From assembly GCA_964522605.1 (NCBI GenBank), contig CAZFWV010000004.1, positions 1 to 64,000 on the forward strand: a stretch of 64,000 bases of DNA, read 5' to 3'. Shown here in pieces: positions 18,156 through 27,332 of this stretch (position 1 is its first letter; every line of letters begins with the position of its first letter). A program made the position numbers and the translations under genes. Source of the stretch: CAVZLD01 sp964522605. Lineage in GTDB: Bacteria; Planctomycetota; Planctomycetia; Pirellulales; Pirellulaceae. Under the pieces are notes generated by a model, which worked only from the letters and a program-made list of their open reading frames with translations, made no database searches and had not been told where the DNA came from.

Positions 18156-18781
18156 GTCGTGCCATTGGTTTTTGGCTGGCGGTGTTGTTGATTTTTTCCG
18201 GTGGTGTGCTGGCCTGGTTTGCGAAACAACAGTTGCGCGAACGGAGTGGTGCTGTTGAGGTCGTGGAAACTCCACCGCCGCCGGAATTCTCCGGCCCGAA
18301 ACTCACGGAGTTTGAACTGGTCGACCAGAACGGTGTGCCGATGAACTCTCATGAATTGGATGGCCATGTTTGGGCGGGGAGTTTCTTTTTCGCGAAGTGT
18401 CCCTCGACTTGTTACAACCAAAACATCAAGCTGCAGCAACTGAACGCCCAATTCGCCGACCGGGGGTTGAAGCTGGTGAGTATCACTTGCGATCCGGCCA
18501 ATGACAGCCCGGCTGCATTGGCGGAATACGCGTCGCGATTCAATGCAGATGCAGCCAACTGGAGGTTTTTGACGACGCGGGGAGATGATATCGAATACCT
18601 TCAGCGAATCGGCAACGACTTTTTCCAGCTGATGGTTGGACCCGAAACACATTCCGATCGCGTGGTTGTGTTTGACCGTGAAGGCCAATCGCGCGGTGCC
18701 TTCAGTGTCCTGCGTCCGGACCAGTTTCTCCAGTGCCAAAAGCTGCTCGAAGAATTACTCAGCGAGGACAGCCCGAGTTGA
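18152..18781 (+). CDS. Sco1/SenC family copper chaperone for oxidase assembly
   Basis: This 209-residue protein has one N-terminal membrane anchor (about 5–24) and a thioredoxin-like domain with the Sco copper site CPSTC (Cys83, Cys87) and the third ligand His167 (GPETHSD). Sco proteins deliver copper to, or reduce, the CuA site of subunit II. The ATG at 18152 overlaps the permease stop. Its place in the cox cluster matches the function well. Confidence 0.93.
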   Translation: MSRAIGFWLAVLLIFSGGVLAWFAKQQLRERSGAVEVVETPPPPEFSGPKLTEFELVDQNGVPMNSHELDGHVWAGSFFFAKCPSTCYNQNIKLQQLNAQFADRGLKLVSITCDPANDSPAALAEYASRFNADAANWRFLTTRGDDIEYLQRIGNDFFQLMVGPETHSDRVVVFDREGQSRGAFSVLRPDQFLQCQKLLEELLSEDSPS

Positions 18782-18837
18782 CGTGAGGCCGATTTCCTCG
18801 ATTCGACCTCGCGATTCTGGCTTCCAGAGGTGTCTGA

Positions 18838-19284
18838 ATGCCCCCTGTGCACGTCCTTCCGCACCTGAATGCATCCCTCAATGGACTCGCCGCGATCTTG
18901 CTCGTGACGGGATATCTTTTGATTCGCCAGCGGCGTGAATTGGCACATCGGCGCGTGATGCTTGCCAGCTTCGCCGTGTCCGTGGCGTTCTTGGCGAGTT
19001 ACTTGTTCTATCATGCTCAGGTGGGAAGCACGCGATTCCCGCAATATCCCCCAGCGGTGATCCGGACGTTCTATCTGATCGTTCTGTTCTCCCATATCGT
19101 TCTGGCCGCAGCCGTACCAGTGCTTGCGGTCATCACAATTGGTTTCGGACTCCTCGATCGGCGAATCGCGCATCGGGGATTGGCCCGTTGGACGCTCCCC
19201 ATCTGGCTGTATGTCTCGATAACCGGGGTCGTTGTTTATCTGATGCTCTATCATTTCTTCCCGCCCGATGGGGGAGGGGCCTGA
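18838..19284 (+). CDS. DUF420 family membrane protein (CtaM-like)
   Basis: This 148-residue protein has four hydrophobic helices and conserved histidines (LPHLNASLN, AHRRVMLAS, FYHAQ, LFSHIVLA). That pattern fits DUF420, whose Staphylococcus member CtaM is needed for oxidase maturation. It follows Sco by 56 bp in the same direction. A role in haem-copper oxidase assembly is likely from family and context; the exact step is not known. Confidence 0.85.
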   Translation: MPPVHVLPHLNASLNGLAAILLVTGYLLIRQRRELAHRRVMLASFAVSVAFLASYLFYHAQVGSTRFPQYPPAVIRTFYLIVLFSHIVLAAAVPVLAVITIGFGLLDRRIAHRGLARWTLPIWLYVSITGVVVYLMLYHFFPPDGGGA

Positions 19285-19467
19285 TCCTGGCTACCCTCTC
19301 GGGAGGAGATTCCTATAATGCGATGCTTGATGCTGGGTTCGAGCGACGTCGGGGATCTGCGCCCCGTTGCGTTGGGAAGGGGAGATACCCTTCTCGTTCG
19401 GCGAGGATTCCGATCTTTGTTAAGACTCCTGGTTTTTGGACCGATGCCCTCCGAGAGGTAGCTGTTG

Positions 19468-19761
19468 ATGACCGACCGACGGACACTGAGCGTACTGCTG
19501 TTCGGAATCCTGTTGACCGTCCTTCTCATCGGGACGGCGGATGCGTGTCCGACTTGTAAGCAGGCGGTGGCCGAGGGGAGCAACCACGCGAATGTAGTCC
19601 GCGGCTACTTCTGGAGCATTCTGTTCATGATGTCGATGCCCTTCTTGATCCTGACGGGACTTGGCACGTACTTCTACCTGCAGATCAAGCAGGCGCAGCG
19701 TGCTCGGGTCGGACAGCCAGCGGAGGCTGGCATGGCCCTAGCATCCGACGCTCTTTCTTAG
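19468..19761 (+). CDS. small membrane protein with CPTC motif
   Basis: This 97-residue protein has a signal-like helix (about 8–24), then ACPTCKQAVAEGS, then a second helix (about 44–67) and a short polar tail. The CPTC pair could bind metal or act in thiol chemistry on the outer face of the membrane. ATG 19468 follows GAGAGG; a TTG three bases earlier is less likely. Its position after Sco and the DUF420 gene suggests an oxidase accessory role, but I do not recognise the family firmly. Confidence 0.7.
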   Translation: MTDRRTLSVLLFGILLTVLLIGTADACPTCKQAVAEGSNHANVVRGYFWSILFMMSMPFLILTGLGTYFYLQIKQAQRARVGQPAEAGMALASDALS

Positions 19762-19993
19762 GGTGCATTCCCGAACTGGCAGTGCGACGTGCCTGTCGCG
19801 CCGGGTCGTGTCGCTCTTTCGGTTCGGCACGCGTCTTGCGCTCCCAAACCGTCGTGTGAAAACGGTCTCGAGAGTTGGGACACGTTCGTTGAGTGTTTGT
19901 CGCATGGCATCGGCTGCGGCACTTTGGTCCAAGCTGCGCCGACCAGTTCACCGATTCGCGACCCCTTCGCGTCTCTTTGCGCGTGCCAAACCG

Positions 19994-20347
19994 TTATTCG
20001 CGCCCTTGGGGATCGATCAGTTGGTCGAAGCCCAACCACAGACTGCGCGCGAAGCGGAAGAAGAACAGAGGGAAGAGCAGGACGAAGGTCAAGCAGAGGA
20101 TGAGTGCCTGATTCCGAGACATGGAGCCGGCGAAGGTGAGCAGCGGATAGGCGATCGTGACAATCAAGGCCGTCAGGCCGTAGTTGAAATAGATCGCTCC
20201 CAAATAGAATCCACTCTCCCGCTCCAGGCGAAGCCCGCAATTCGGACACTTCTCCCACATCGAGAATCCCCTGCGGAAGATCTTGCCCTGTCCACACGCG
20301 GGACAGCGTAGTCGAAGGCTCCGTAGAATCAGTCGTGGAAGACGCAT
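19994..20347 (-). CDS. DUF983 family membrane protein
   Basis: This 117-residue protein has an N-terminal zinc-ribbon-like set of cysteines (RCPACGQG and KCPNCGLR) followed by two helices (about 53–74 and 80–101) and a GFYLGAIYFNYG motif typical of DUF983. Members are often found near cytochrome oxidase genes, as here. The start at 20347 is chosen because upstream codons run through an interspersed repeat. It reads against the oxidase cluster. The function is unknown. Confidence 0.85.
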   Translation of the reverse strand: MRLPRLILRSLRLRCPACGQGKIFRRGFSMWEKCPNCGLRLERESGFYLGAIYFNYGLTALIVTIAYPLLTFAGSMSRNQALILCLTFVLLFPLFFFRFARSLWLGFDQLIDPQGRE

Positions 20348-20393
20348 GAAACGATTTCCGGTTCCGTGAAATCGTGCCCAGCTCCTACTCTTG

Positions 20394-20518
20394 GAAGTTG
20401 CACGTTCTTCGTCAGTTTGTAGCCGAATTCGTGAGAATTCGGAAGCTGCGTTAATGAGTTCCCTTGCGCGAGACCTCCGAATTCTCACGAATTCGGCTAC
20501 GTGCAACTTCAAAACTCC
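20394..20518 (-). repeat. palindromic interspersed repeat, copy 2
   Basis: The same perfect 24-bp arms as at 7145–7226 occur at 20419–20442 and 20477–20500, again with a 34-bp spacer of unrelated sequence. The right flank here (GTGCAACTTCAAAACTCCC) is the reverse complement of the left flank of copy 1, so the element is inserted in the opposite orientation. It lies just upstream of the DUF983 gene. Confidence 0.85.
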
Positions 20519-20567
20519 CGCTGCGGGTTGGTTGGCAAGAGCCATATCGTATCTTACATTCGCGGTT

Positions 20568-20750
20568 ATGGGTACCATCGGTCGTGCATTACAGATTATC
20601 GGACTTGTCGTTCTGCCACTCGGGATGGTGCTTGAATTGACCGGGCGGTTGGGGCGGCGAGGCGTAAGTGAAATGTTACTCATGATGGTGTTCGGATGCG
20701 CGGCATTCTATCTGGGGCGTTATCTCGAAGGGGTTGGCCAGCGCTCCTGA
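20568..20750 (+). CDS. small two-helix membrane protein
   Basis: This 60-residue protein begins MGTIGRALQIIGLVVLPLG and has two hydrophobic segments (about 5–23 and 38–52) joined by a short basic loop. I recognise it only as the kind of tiny membrane protein common in planctomycetes. ATG 20568 is preferred because upstream in-frame sequence runs into the palindromic repeat. A hairpin with a T-run follows at 20783. No function can be given. Confidence 0.6.
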   Translation: MGTIGRALQIIGLVVLPLGMVLELTGRLGRRGVSEMLLMMVFGCAAFYLGRYLEGVGQRS

Positions 20751-20782
20751 TTACCCGCCTCTGTTGGTGGTCCTCCCTCGAG

Positions 20783-20802
20783 ACGGTTTCAAGACCGTTT
20801 TT
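20783..20802 (+). terminator. candidate intrinsic terminator
   Basis: The stem ACGGT/ACCGT (20783–20787 with 20794–20798) has a TTCAAG loop and a run of five T at 20798–20802. It lies 33 bp after the stop of the small membrane protein. The stem is short, so confidence is moderate. Confidence 0.45.
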
Positions 20803-20873
20803 CGGGAGGGCGAGGTTCCTGCCGAGTCGGGGTTTATCACGCTTTCGGGATAGCAGGAGGCTCGCCCTCTCGG
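20802..20873. repeat. degenerate GC-rich palindrome
   Basis: TCGGGAGGGCGAGGTTCCTGC and a downstream GCAGGAGGCTCGCCCTCTCG are imperfect reverse complements (about 16–17 of 21 positions) around a 30-bp spacer. It sits immediately upstream of the propeller protein and obscures that gene's start. It is probably an old interspersed element. Confidence 0.5.
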
Positions 20874-20875
20874 TT

Positions 20876-23134
20876 TTGAATTGCGTTGTCGTCTGGCGGT
20901 GCCTGACGGGAGCTCTCATGCTCGCCCAGGTTCCTTGGTCACCCATCGCCGCGCCGCAAGGAAGTCCTTTGCGTTTAAATGAAATCGACGGGCCGACGCG
21001 AGCACGGATACAACGGCTCCAAAGCCTACTCGATCAGGGCGACTGGAATTCCGCGATTGACTCGCTGCGAAGCCTGCAAGACGAATCCGGGGATCGACTC
21101 GTTTCTGTGGGTTCGCGGGAGTCCAGCTTCGATCGCTTTCTGCCGTTGCGAGAAGTGCTGCATCAGATTCTGTGCACGCTTCCGCCGTCTCAGCAGGCTG
21201 CCCTGTCGATTTATCGGCAGCGGGTGGAACCACTGGCCCGCAGTTGGTTCGAACGAGCGATCCAATCTCGGGATGAACTGCTACTGGAGCGTTTGGTGCG
21301 CGAGATGTTCCCGAGCCGTTGGGGCGATAATGCGGCAATGGCTCTGGGAGATCTTGCTCTGGAACGGCGGGACTACGATGCAGCATGCAGTTATTGGCGG
21401 CGGATTCATCGAGAGCCCACTTGGGCGGATCCCGGGATGGGGGATCTGGATTTCGCGGAGGAACGGACGGATTCGAAACCTAATGCGATCGATCCAGCTA
21501 AGCAGATGCTTTCCGTTTATCCCGACTCGGAAATCGCCGTTGCTGACACCCATATGCGCGTGGTTCTCGCCTCCATCCTGTCGGGATCAGGAATCCACGC
21601 CGCTCGCGAGTATGAACGGTTCTGCGCGGTTCATCCGCAGGCGGAAGGCCTTCTCGGCGGGAAACGTGTGCGGTATGCCGATGCCTTGGGTGAACTCCTG
21701 CGACAGGCTGCTCGATGGCCGGAGTTCAGTCGATCGGAGGATTGGTCAACGTTTGCGGGCAACTCGATGCGGAATCGCATTGCACCGCCAATCCGGGACG
21801 TAGCCTGGGAGCCCATCTGGCGCGTCTCGCTCGACCCACCTGGCTCGTACCAGGGCAGGGCGGTGCGACATGGGGGAGTCCCCGAGGTCCGGGTGGCAGA
21901 ATCGGACCAGCAGCTATGCAGCTACTATCCGGTGATCGTTGGTTCGCATGTGCTTCTCGTATCCCAACATCGCCTACAATGTTGGGAACTTGAGAGTGGT
22001 CAGCCTGTGTCGTGGGCAGGAAATCGCGATGGACAAATCTATCCGACGGTTTTTTTTGACCGCGCCGAGTCGGAGGAAACCACGTGGCGCGGTTTGCATG
22101 TTCCTCGGTACACGCTGACTGCCGAAGGCTCCCACATCTACTTCGTGTTGTCTGCGGACGTTGTCGATTCCTTTCAAGGTGCATCCAGCGACCCGGCCGC
22201 CAATCGATTGGTGGGCATCGATCTGGCAACTCAGGGGCGACTCCTTTTTCCGCCGGTTTCACCGCCGGGACCAGGATGGTATTTCGACGGTGCTCCTCTT
22301 GCCCATGAGACGAATCTGTACGTCTGTTTGAACGAAACTGCCGCCGTGCCTGCGGTTCACGTTGGTTGCCTGCGCGCGGGCAAGTGGCGCTGGATTCAAC
22401 GACTGGGGCATGGCCACCGAATCGCCGCCGAATCGGACGTTGGCCGAACCCATCATTTGCTGACCTTCGCGCAAGACACGGTGTATGTGAATACGAACCT
22501 GGGCGCAGTGGTTGCGCTTTCGGCGAGAGATGGAACCGTGCAATGGGTCACGCGTTATCCGCGGTCGGAATGGTCCCCAAAGGATTTGCGCGCGCGTCCA
22601 TGGTATCTGTTGCGCGACCTGACGCCATGTCTCTGGCATGAGGGCCATCTGGTTGTTGCTCCGATGGACTATGATGGGCTCTTTGCGCTCGATGGGACGT
22701 CCGGGCGCCTTCTGTGGAATACGGAATTGCCACCGGGCCGGCTGGACATCACTCAATTGTTGGGTGTGGTGAATGGTCAGTTGATTGCCAGCGGGCGGCG
22801 ACTCTGGTGGTTCGACATGGCGACGGGCGAGCCGAGCACGGTGCCACCGGAGAACCCGTTTCCCCGCGAGTTGTCCTCTTCTCGGTTCGGGTTTGGACGC
22901 GGCTTGCTGGCAGGCGAACAAGTCCTTTGGCCAACTCGCGGTCGTGCGGACCAGATCTTCGTTTTTGACGTAGCCCGTGGTCGAGTCGCCCGCCAACCGC
23001 TCTCCTTGACCGCCGTCGACGTGTCTGCGGGGAATCTAGTTGTTGGACAGAGGCATCTGCTGGTCGCGGGACCCGAACAACTGGCGGCGTTTCGGATCCG
23101 TGACCCGCATGCCGGGCGACGATCGCTACAATAG
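20876..23134 (+). CDS. exported PQQ-like beta-propeller protein
   Basis: This protein of about 752 residues has an N-terminal signal-like segment, an alpha-helical, TPR-like region (to about 250), and a C-terminal half with PQQ-type propeller blades, for example DGTVQWVTRYP, TSGRLLWNTELP and MATGEPSTVPP. The start is uncertain: the frame is open from ATG 20696, but that stretch overlaps the small upstream gene and a palindromic repeat. TTG 20876 or ATG 20918 therefore look more likely. It lies 45 bp before the MoxR operon. The blades indicate a binding scaffold; the ligand and role are unknown. Confidence 0.75.
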   Translation: MNCVVVWRCLTGALMLAQVPWSPIAAPQGSPLRLNEIDGPTRARIQRLQSLLDQGDWNSAIDSLRSLQDESGDRLVSVGSRESSFDRFLPLREVLHQILCTLPPSQQAALSIYRQRVEPLARSWFERAIQSRDELLLERLVREMFPSRWGDNAAMALGDLALERRDYDAACSYWRRIHREPTWADPGMGDLDFAEERTDSKPNAIDPAKQMLSVYPDSEIAVADTHMRVVLASILSGSGIHAAREYERFCAVHPQAEGLLGGKRVRYADALGELLRQAARWPEFSRSEDWSTFAGNSMRNRIAPPIRDVAWEPIWRVSLDPPGSYQGRAVRHGGVPEVRVAESDQQLCSYYPVIVGSHVLLVSQHRLQCWELESGQPVSWAGNRDGQIYPTVFFDRAESEETTWRGLHVPRYTLTAEGSHIYFVLSADVVDSFQGASSDPAANRLVGIDLATQGRLLFPPVSPPGPGWYFDGAPLAHETNLYVCLNETAAVPAVHVGCLRAGKWRWIQRLGHGHRIAAESDVGRTHHLLTFAQDTVYVNTNLGAVVALSARDGTVQWVTRYPRSEWSPKDLRARPWYLLRDLTPCLWHEGHLVVAPMDYDGLFALDGTSGRLLWNTELPPGRLDITQLLGVVNGQLIASGRRLWWFDMATGEPSTVPPENPFPRELSSSRFGFGRGLLAGEQVLWPTRGRADQIFVFDVARGRVARQPLSLTAVDVSAGNLVVGQRHLLVAGPEQLAAFRIRDPHAGRRSLQ

Positions 23135-23179
23135 AAGGTCGCACAGTGATCGCGTTCCTCCTGCAATAAAGAGCCAGAC

Positions 23180-24271
23180 ATGGTTCCTTCTCCGTCGGAA
23201 AAAGAACTGCCTGCTGCGATGACGGATCTCGAGGCGGTGGAAAAATTGCGCGCTGCCTACACGGGGATTATCAACCAGTTGGGAAAGGTGATCGTTGGTC
23301 AACAGGAAGTTATTGATCAGATTCTGATGGCTTTGTTTACTCAGGGGCACTGCCTGTTGGTTGGTGTTCCCGGTCTGGCCAAGACGCTGCTCATCCGAAC
23401 CCTGGCCGAGTCGCTCTCTTTGGAGTTCCGCAGGATTCAGTTTACGCCGGATCTAATGCCTTCGGATATCACCGGGACGGAAGTCATCCAGGAAGATAAA
23501 CAGTCGGGTGATCGGCAGTTGCGGTTCTTGCCGGGACCTGTGTTTGGCAACGTGATTTTGGCGGATGAAATCAATCGGACGCCGCCAAAAACACAGGCGG
23601 CACTGCTCGAAGCCATGCAGGAACGACAAGTCACTGTAGGAGGGGCGAAGCATCCGGTACCCGAACCTTTCTTTGTCCTCGCTACGCAGAATCCGATCGA
23701 GCAGGAAGGGACCTATCCTTTGCCCGAGGCTCAGTTGGATCGGTTCATGTTCAACATCCTGATGGACTATCCCGATGAGGAGGAAGAACTTCAGATCGTG
23801 AGACAGACAACGGCGGATCTAACCGCAGAAATCCAAGCGACATTGTCAGCACAGGAGATTCTTTCGCTTGCTCACATCGTGCGCCGGGTCCCCATCGCCG
23901 ACCACGTTGCCCGCTACGCGATTTCGCTGGCACGGCTGACTCGTCCCGGACGTCCCGAGACTCCGGCTTTCATCAGCCAGTTCGTGATGTGGGGTGCGGG
24001 TCCACGGGCGAGCCAGTATTTGGTCCTTGCGGCGAAAGCCCATGCGATTCTACGGGGACAAGTCCACGTCGATCGGGAGGATGTCCGGGCTGTGGCGCAC
24101 CCGGTGTTGCGCCATCGGTTAAAGACAAATTTCAATGCCGAGGCAGAAGGGATTACGACGGATGCCTTAATTCATCGACTCTTACAGTCCTTGCCCACCG
24201 TCGAGCAGGAGTCCTATGGAAACACCCTGGCGAAAGTATTTCGATCCGCGAACGCTGGCGAAACTCAATAG
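23180..24271 (+). CDS. MoxR-family AAA+ ATPase
   Basis: This 363-residue ATPase has Walker A GVPGLAKT (62–69), Walker B VILADE (125–130) and the MoxR stretch [21 protein letters not shown]. MoxR proteins act as chaperone-like ATPases with vWA-domain partners. The next three genes encode a DUF58 protein and two vWA proteins, the standard partners. Its last 56 bp overlap the DUF58 gene, so the two are translationally linked. Confidence 0.95.
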   Translation: MVPSPSEKELPAAMTDLEAVEKLRAAYTGIINQLGKVIVGQQEVIDQILMALFTQGHCLLVGVPGLAKTLLIRTLAESLSLEFRRIQFTPDLMPSDITGTEVIQEDKQSGDRQLRFLPGPVFGNVILADEINRTPPKTQAALLEAMQERQVTVGGAKHPVPEPFFVLATQNPIEQEGTYPLPEAQLDRFMFNILMDYPDEEEELQIVRQTTADLTAEIQATLSAQEILSLAHIVRRVPIADHVARYAISLARLTRPGRPETPAFISQFVMWGAGPRASQYLVLAAKAHAILRGQVHVDREDVRAVAHPVLRHRLKTNFNAEAEGITTDALIHRLLQSLPTVEQESYGNTLAKVFRSANAGETQ

Positions 24272-25121
24272 TCTGACACTTCGCGCTCGAAGAATCGTCG
24301 AGGGTTACCTCGCCGGTCGTCACCACAGTGCGGCGAAGGGGTTTTCCATCGAATTTGCCGAACATCGTGAATACTCGCCGGGAGATGACCTGCGGTACGT
24401 CGACTGGAAAGTTTTCGGACGGACCGACAAGTTCTATCTCAAACGATTCGAGGATGAAACGAATTTGACGTGCTATCTGCTGTTGGATGTAAGTCGCAGC
24501 CTGACGTACTGCAGTGATTCGGCGGGCATGTCAAAACTGGATTACGCCAAGTGCTTGGCCGCGGTGCTTGCCTGGTTGATCTTGCACCAGCAGGATGCGG
24601 TCGGGCTCGTGACATTCGATCAGCAGATTCAGAGTCAGTTGCCGCCTTCACCCGCTCCATCTCAATTGAGTCACGTGATCCAGATGCTGGAAGCAATCAA
24701 ACCGGGTCAATCAACGCGTTTGGCAGACGTCCTGAATGAAGTGGCTGAGCGAACGGGACGCCGTGGGGTCGTGATTCTGCTGAGTGATTTGTTTGAGGAT
24801 CCGCCGCAGATCCTACGCAGCCTGCGCCACCTTCGCCACCGCCGTCACGACGTTTGTGTGATTCACATTCTGGACCCTGCGGAAATGGAATTCCCACTTC
24901 GGGGATCCACATGTTTCCGCGGGTTAGAAGGGGAAAGCGACATTGTGGCGGATCCGCGTGCGGTCCGAGGGGCGTATTTGCAGCAATTCGAAACGCATCG
25001 GCGCGCGATTCGCGCGGGATGCCTTGAACACCAAATTGACTACCAGTTGGGACGTACGGATCAACCGATCGATGAGTTGCTTTCCCGCGTTCTGCTGTCC
25101 CGCCAGACGACCGGACCGTGA
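24216..25121 (+). CDS. DUF58 domain protein of the MoxR operon
   Basis: This 301-residue protein carries the DUF58 signature ([20 protein letters not shown]) and a vWA-like core starting LLLDVSRSL. The start ATG 24216 lies inside the moxR gene, 56 bp before its stop, with AGGAG just upstream. The long overlap is supported because the first residues ([13 protein letters not shown]) look typical of the family. No membrane helix is seen, so it probably acts in the cytoplasm with MoxR. The biochemical target is unknown. Confidence 0.92.
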   Translation: METPWRKYFDPRTLAKLNSLTLRARRIVEGYLAGRHHSAAKGFSIEFAEHREYSPGDDLRYVDWKVFGRTDKFYLKRFEDETNLTCYLLLDVSRSLTYCSDSAGMSKLDYAKCLAAVLAWLILHQQDAVGLVTFDQQIQSQLPPSPAPSQLSHVIQMLEAIKPGQSTRLADVLNEVAERTGRRGVVILLSDLFEDPPQILRSLRHLRHRRHDVCVIHILDPAEMEFPLRGSTCFRGLEGESDIVADPRAVRGAYLQQFETHRRAIRAGCLEHQIDYQLGRTDQPIDELLSRVLLSRQTTGP

Positions 25122-27328
25122 TCGACCCGATGTTTGTTTCCAATTGGCCCTTGGCGATCGTCGGATTGGGCAGCGCTGCCATGCTGCTCTGGGGATTCGC
25201 TGCAGTCATACCGATCCTGCTCCATGTCTGGCGGCGGCGCCACGATCGTCACGTGGAATGGGGCGCGATGCGGTTTCTTGAACAGGCTGTTCGGCAGACC
25301 GCTCAGCGATTGCGCATGAAGCAGATCCTGCTGCTCGCTTTGCGCGTCCTCCTAGTGTTGCTGATGGCATTTGCCCTGGCCGATCCCCATTTTGACGGAG
25401 ACTTGTCGACTGCGGGGACCGGCGAACGTGCCCCAAGGTACCGGATCCTGGTCCTGGATACTTCCTACTCGATGACTCGTACGGATCAAGACTTGAGTCG
25501 CTTCGAGCGGGCGAAGCAACAAGCCCTGGAACTCGTGCAACAGGGTGTGCCCGGGGATGCGTTTTCGTTGATTTCGATGGGTCTGCCCACACGAACTTTG
25601 ATCGGTCGTCCCAGCTTCGACGTCGCAGCAGTCACCGATGAAATCCAGCAACTGACCTGCGGACACGGTGGGGCCGATCTGAATCAGGTGGTCCAGCAGC
25701 TTGACGCGCTAATTCGTCAGGCAAAACAGGAACGTCTGACGCTTCCTGATTGTGACGTTTACTGGTTCACCGACCTTTGCCGCAACACCTGGGAGTCGGC
25801 GAAGACCGAACCGATGGCCAGCCGATTGCAGAAGCTATCTGAGCAGGCTCGATTGGTGATGGTCGACGTCGTGGCAGAGTCCGATTTGAATCTAATGGTG
25901 ACCGAATTGGATCTGTTGGACGATTTTGTCGTCGTGAATCAAGAGATTACCATCGTTGCGACCATCGAGAACTCGAGTGAACAGTCGTTAGCTGGTGTTC
26001 CCGTTGAACTGTGGATGGATGGACAGAATGCGGCGCAACGCACACTGCAAATGGCACCAGGGCATCGACAGTCAGTGGAATTTCAGTGGCGAACCGCTTC
26101 CCCTGGTGATCATCGTGCTGAGATTCGTCTCCCCGATGATGGACTGCTCCTGGATAATCGGCGTTATCTGGTCGTGCCCGTGCGGACCGCGATTCGTTGC
26201 CTTTGTGTTGCTGGCTCTGACCGGTCTGTCGACTTTGTATCGACTGCACTTCAGCCCACACCTTTGGGGGCACCGACGCGCGTGGTGACCAAGATCCCTG
26301 CTGCACGTCTTCGCGGAACCGATCTGACAACTTACGATGCCGCGTTTCTCTGCAGTGTTGATGGACTCGATGCAGGGGAAGTCGCTCGCTTGCACGAACT
26401 GCTTCAACGCGGAGGCGGGGTGGTCATTCTGCTGGGCGAGGCGACCCGATTGGCCTCGTTCAACCGATGGGTCGCGGATCCACCGGGACCGCAAGGTTTT
26501 CTGCCCGCGCGTTTGCTGGGACCGGCCCCACGGGGCGATTATCATTGGGATCCGCGCGATTATGGATATCCGGTCATCCGGCCGTTTCTCGGGCAGGAAC
26601 CGTCCGGTTTGCTGACGACACCGATTTGGAGCTACATGCGATTCCAGCCGCTACCCGAGGCGGCCGTCGGACTCTGGTTCGATACCGGAGATGCTGCGAT
26701 TGTCGAGATTCGTACCGCACGCGGTCGAACATTGCTTGTGGCGACGCCGGCATCGGATGCGACTTCAAGCCTGACCTCGGACGACTTCGACGCTTGGAAC
26801 GCGTGGGCCATCTGGCCGAGTTTTCCTCCCATGATGCTGGAATTGCTGCAGCAGGCAATCAATCGACGGTTCGAGGGGCGAACGGTTGAGACGGGAGCGA
26901 CACTTCGGGGCGCCGTTCCTTCTGCTCGCTCGGCGGATTCGGTGACGGTTCAGCGCGATTCGGATCAGGCAACGGTCGAATTGCCGTGGCCGACGCAGGA
27001 GGAAGATTGGACTTTTGGCGACACGTGGCTCACGGGGTTCTACCGCGTGGCATACGGTCCTAATGCTTCTCGTACGAATGAACTGTATGCCGTCAACGTG
27101 GATACGTCGGAAAGTGATCCTCGACTCGTGCCCTGGGACGATTTCGCCGGTACGTTCCTCCGCGATACGGATGATCGGCTGCAGTACGCCGAAGGAGCGC
27201 CGACGGACGAGACCCCGCGGTCGGTCTTCCGGTGGCTGCTGCTGGCTCTGCTCGTCCTCGTGTTGGTTGAGTCGTGTCTAAGTTCGTATCACGGACGCGA
27301 TCCCCTGGGAACTTTGGATCGAGCATGA
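25118..27328 (+). CDS. BatA-like membrane protein with vWA domain
   Basis: This 736-residue protein begins with the BatA-type N-terminal pair of helices (about 11–37 and 67–88) flanking a basic loop, followed by a vWA domain with the MIDAS start DTSYS (114–118). A large extracytoplasmic region follows and a last helix is near 703–722. GTG 25118 overlaps the DUF58 stop (GTGA). The family works with MoxR ATPases in envelope stress or complex assembly, and this gene is in that operon. The middle region has no known catalytic motif that I can see. Confidence 0.88.
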   Translation: MIDPMFVSNWPLAIVGLGSAAMLLWGFAAVIPILLHVWRRRHDRHVEWGAMRFLEQAVRQTAQRLRMKQILLLALRVLLVLLMAFALADPHFDGDLSTAGTGERAPRYRILVLDTSYSMTRTDQDLSRFERAKQQALELVQQGVPGDAFSLISMGLPTRTLIGRPSFDVAAVTDEIQQLTCGHGGADLNQVVQQLDALIRQAKQERLTLPDCDVYWFTDLCRNTWESAKTEPMASRLQKLSEQARLVMVDVVAESDLNLMVTELDLLDDFVVVNQEITIVATIENSSEQSLAGVPVELWMDGQNAAQRTLQMAPGHRQSVEFQWRTASPGDHRAEIRLPDDGLLLDNRRYLVVPVRTAIRCLCVAGSDRSVDFVSTALQPTPLGAPTRVVTKIPAARLRGTDLTTYDAAFLCSVDGLDAGEVARLHELLQRGGGVVILLGEATRLASFNRWVADPPGPQGFLPARLLGPAPRGDYHWDPRDYGYPVIRPFLGQEPSGLLTTPIWSYMRFQPLPEAAVGLWFDTGDAAIVEIRTARGRTLLVATPASDATSSLTSDDFDAWNAWAIWPSFPPMMLELLQQAINRRFEGRTVETGATLRGAVPSARSADSVTVQRDSDQATVELPWPTQEEDWTFGDTWLTGFYRVAYGPNASRTNELYAVNVDTSESDPRLVPWDDFAGTFLRDTDDRLQYAEGAPTDETPRSVFRWLLLALLVLVLVESCLSSYHGRDPLGTLDRA

Positions 27329-27332
27329 CCTG

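Noticed and set aside
7145..20500. Composite transposon bounded by the two inverted-repeat elements
   Set aside because: The 13 kb between them is a coherent respiratory cluster without any transposase or integrase, so the two elements look independent.
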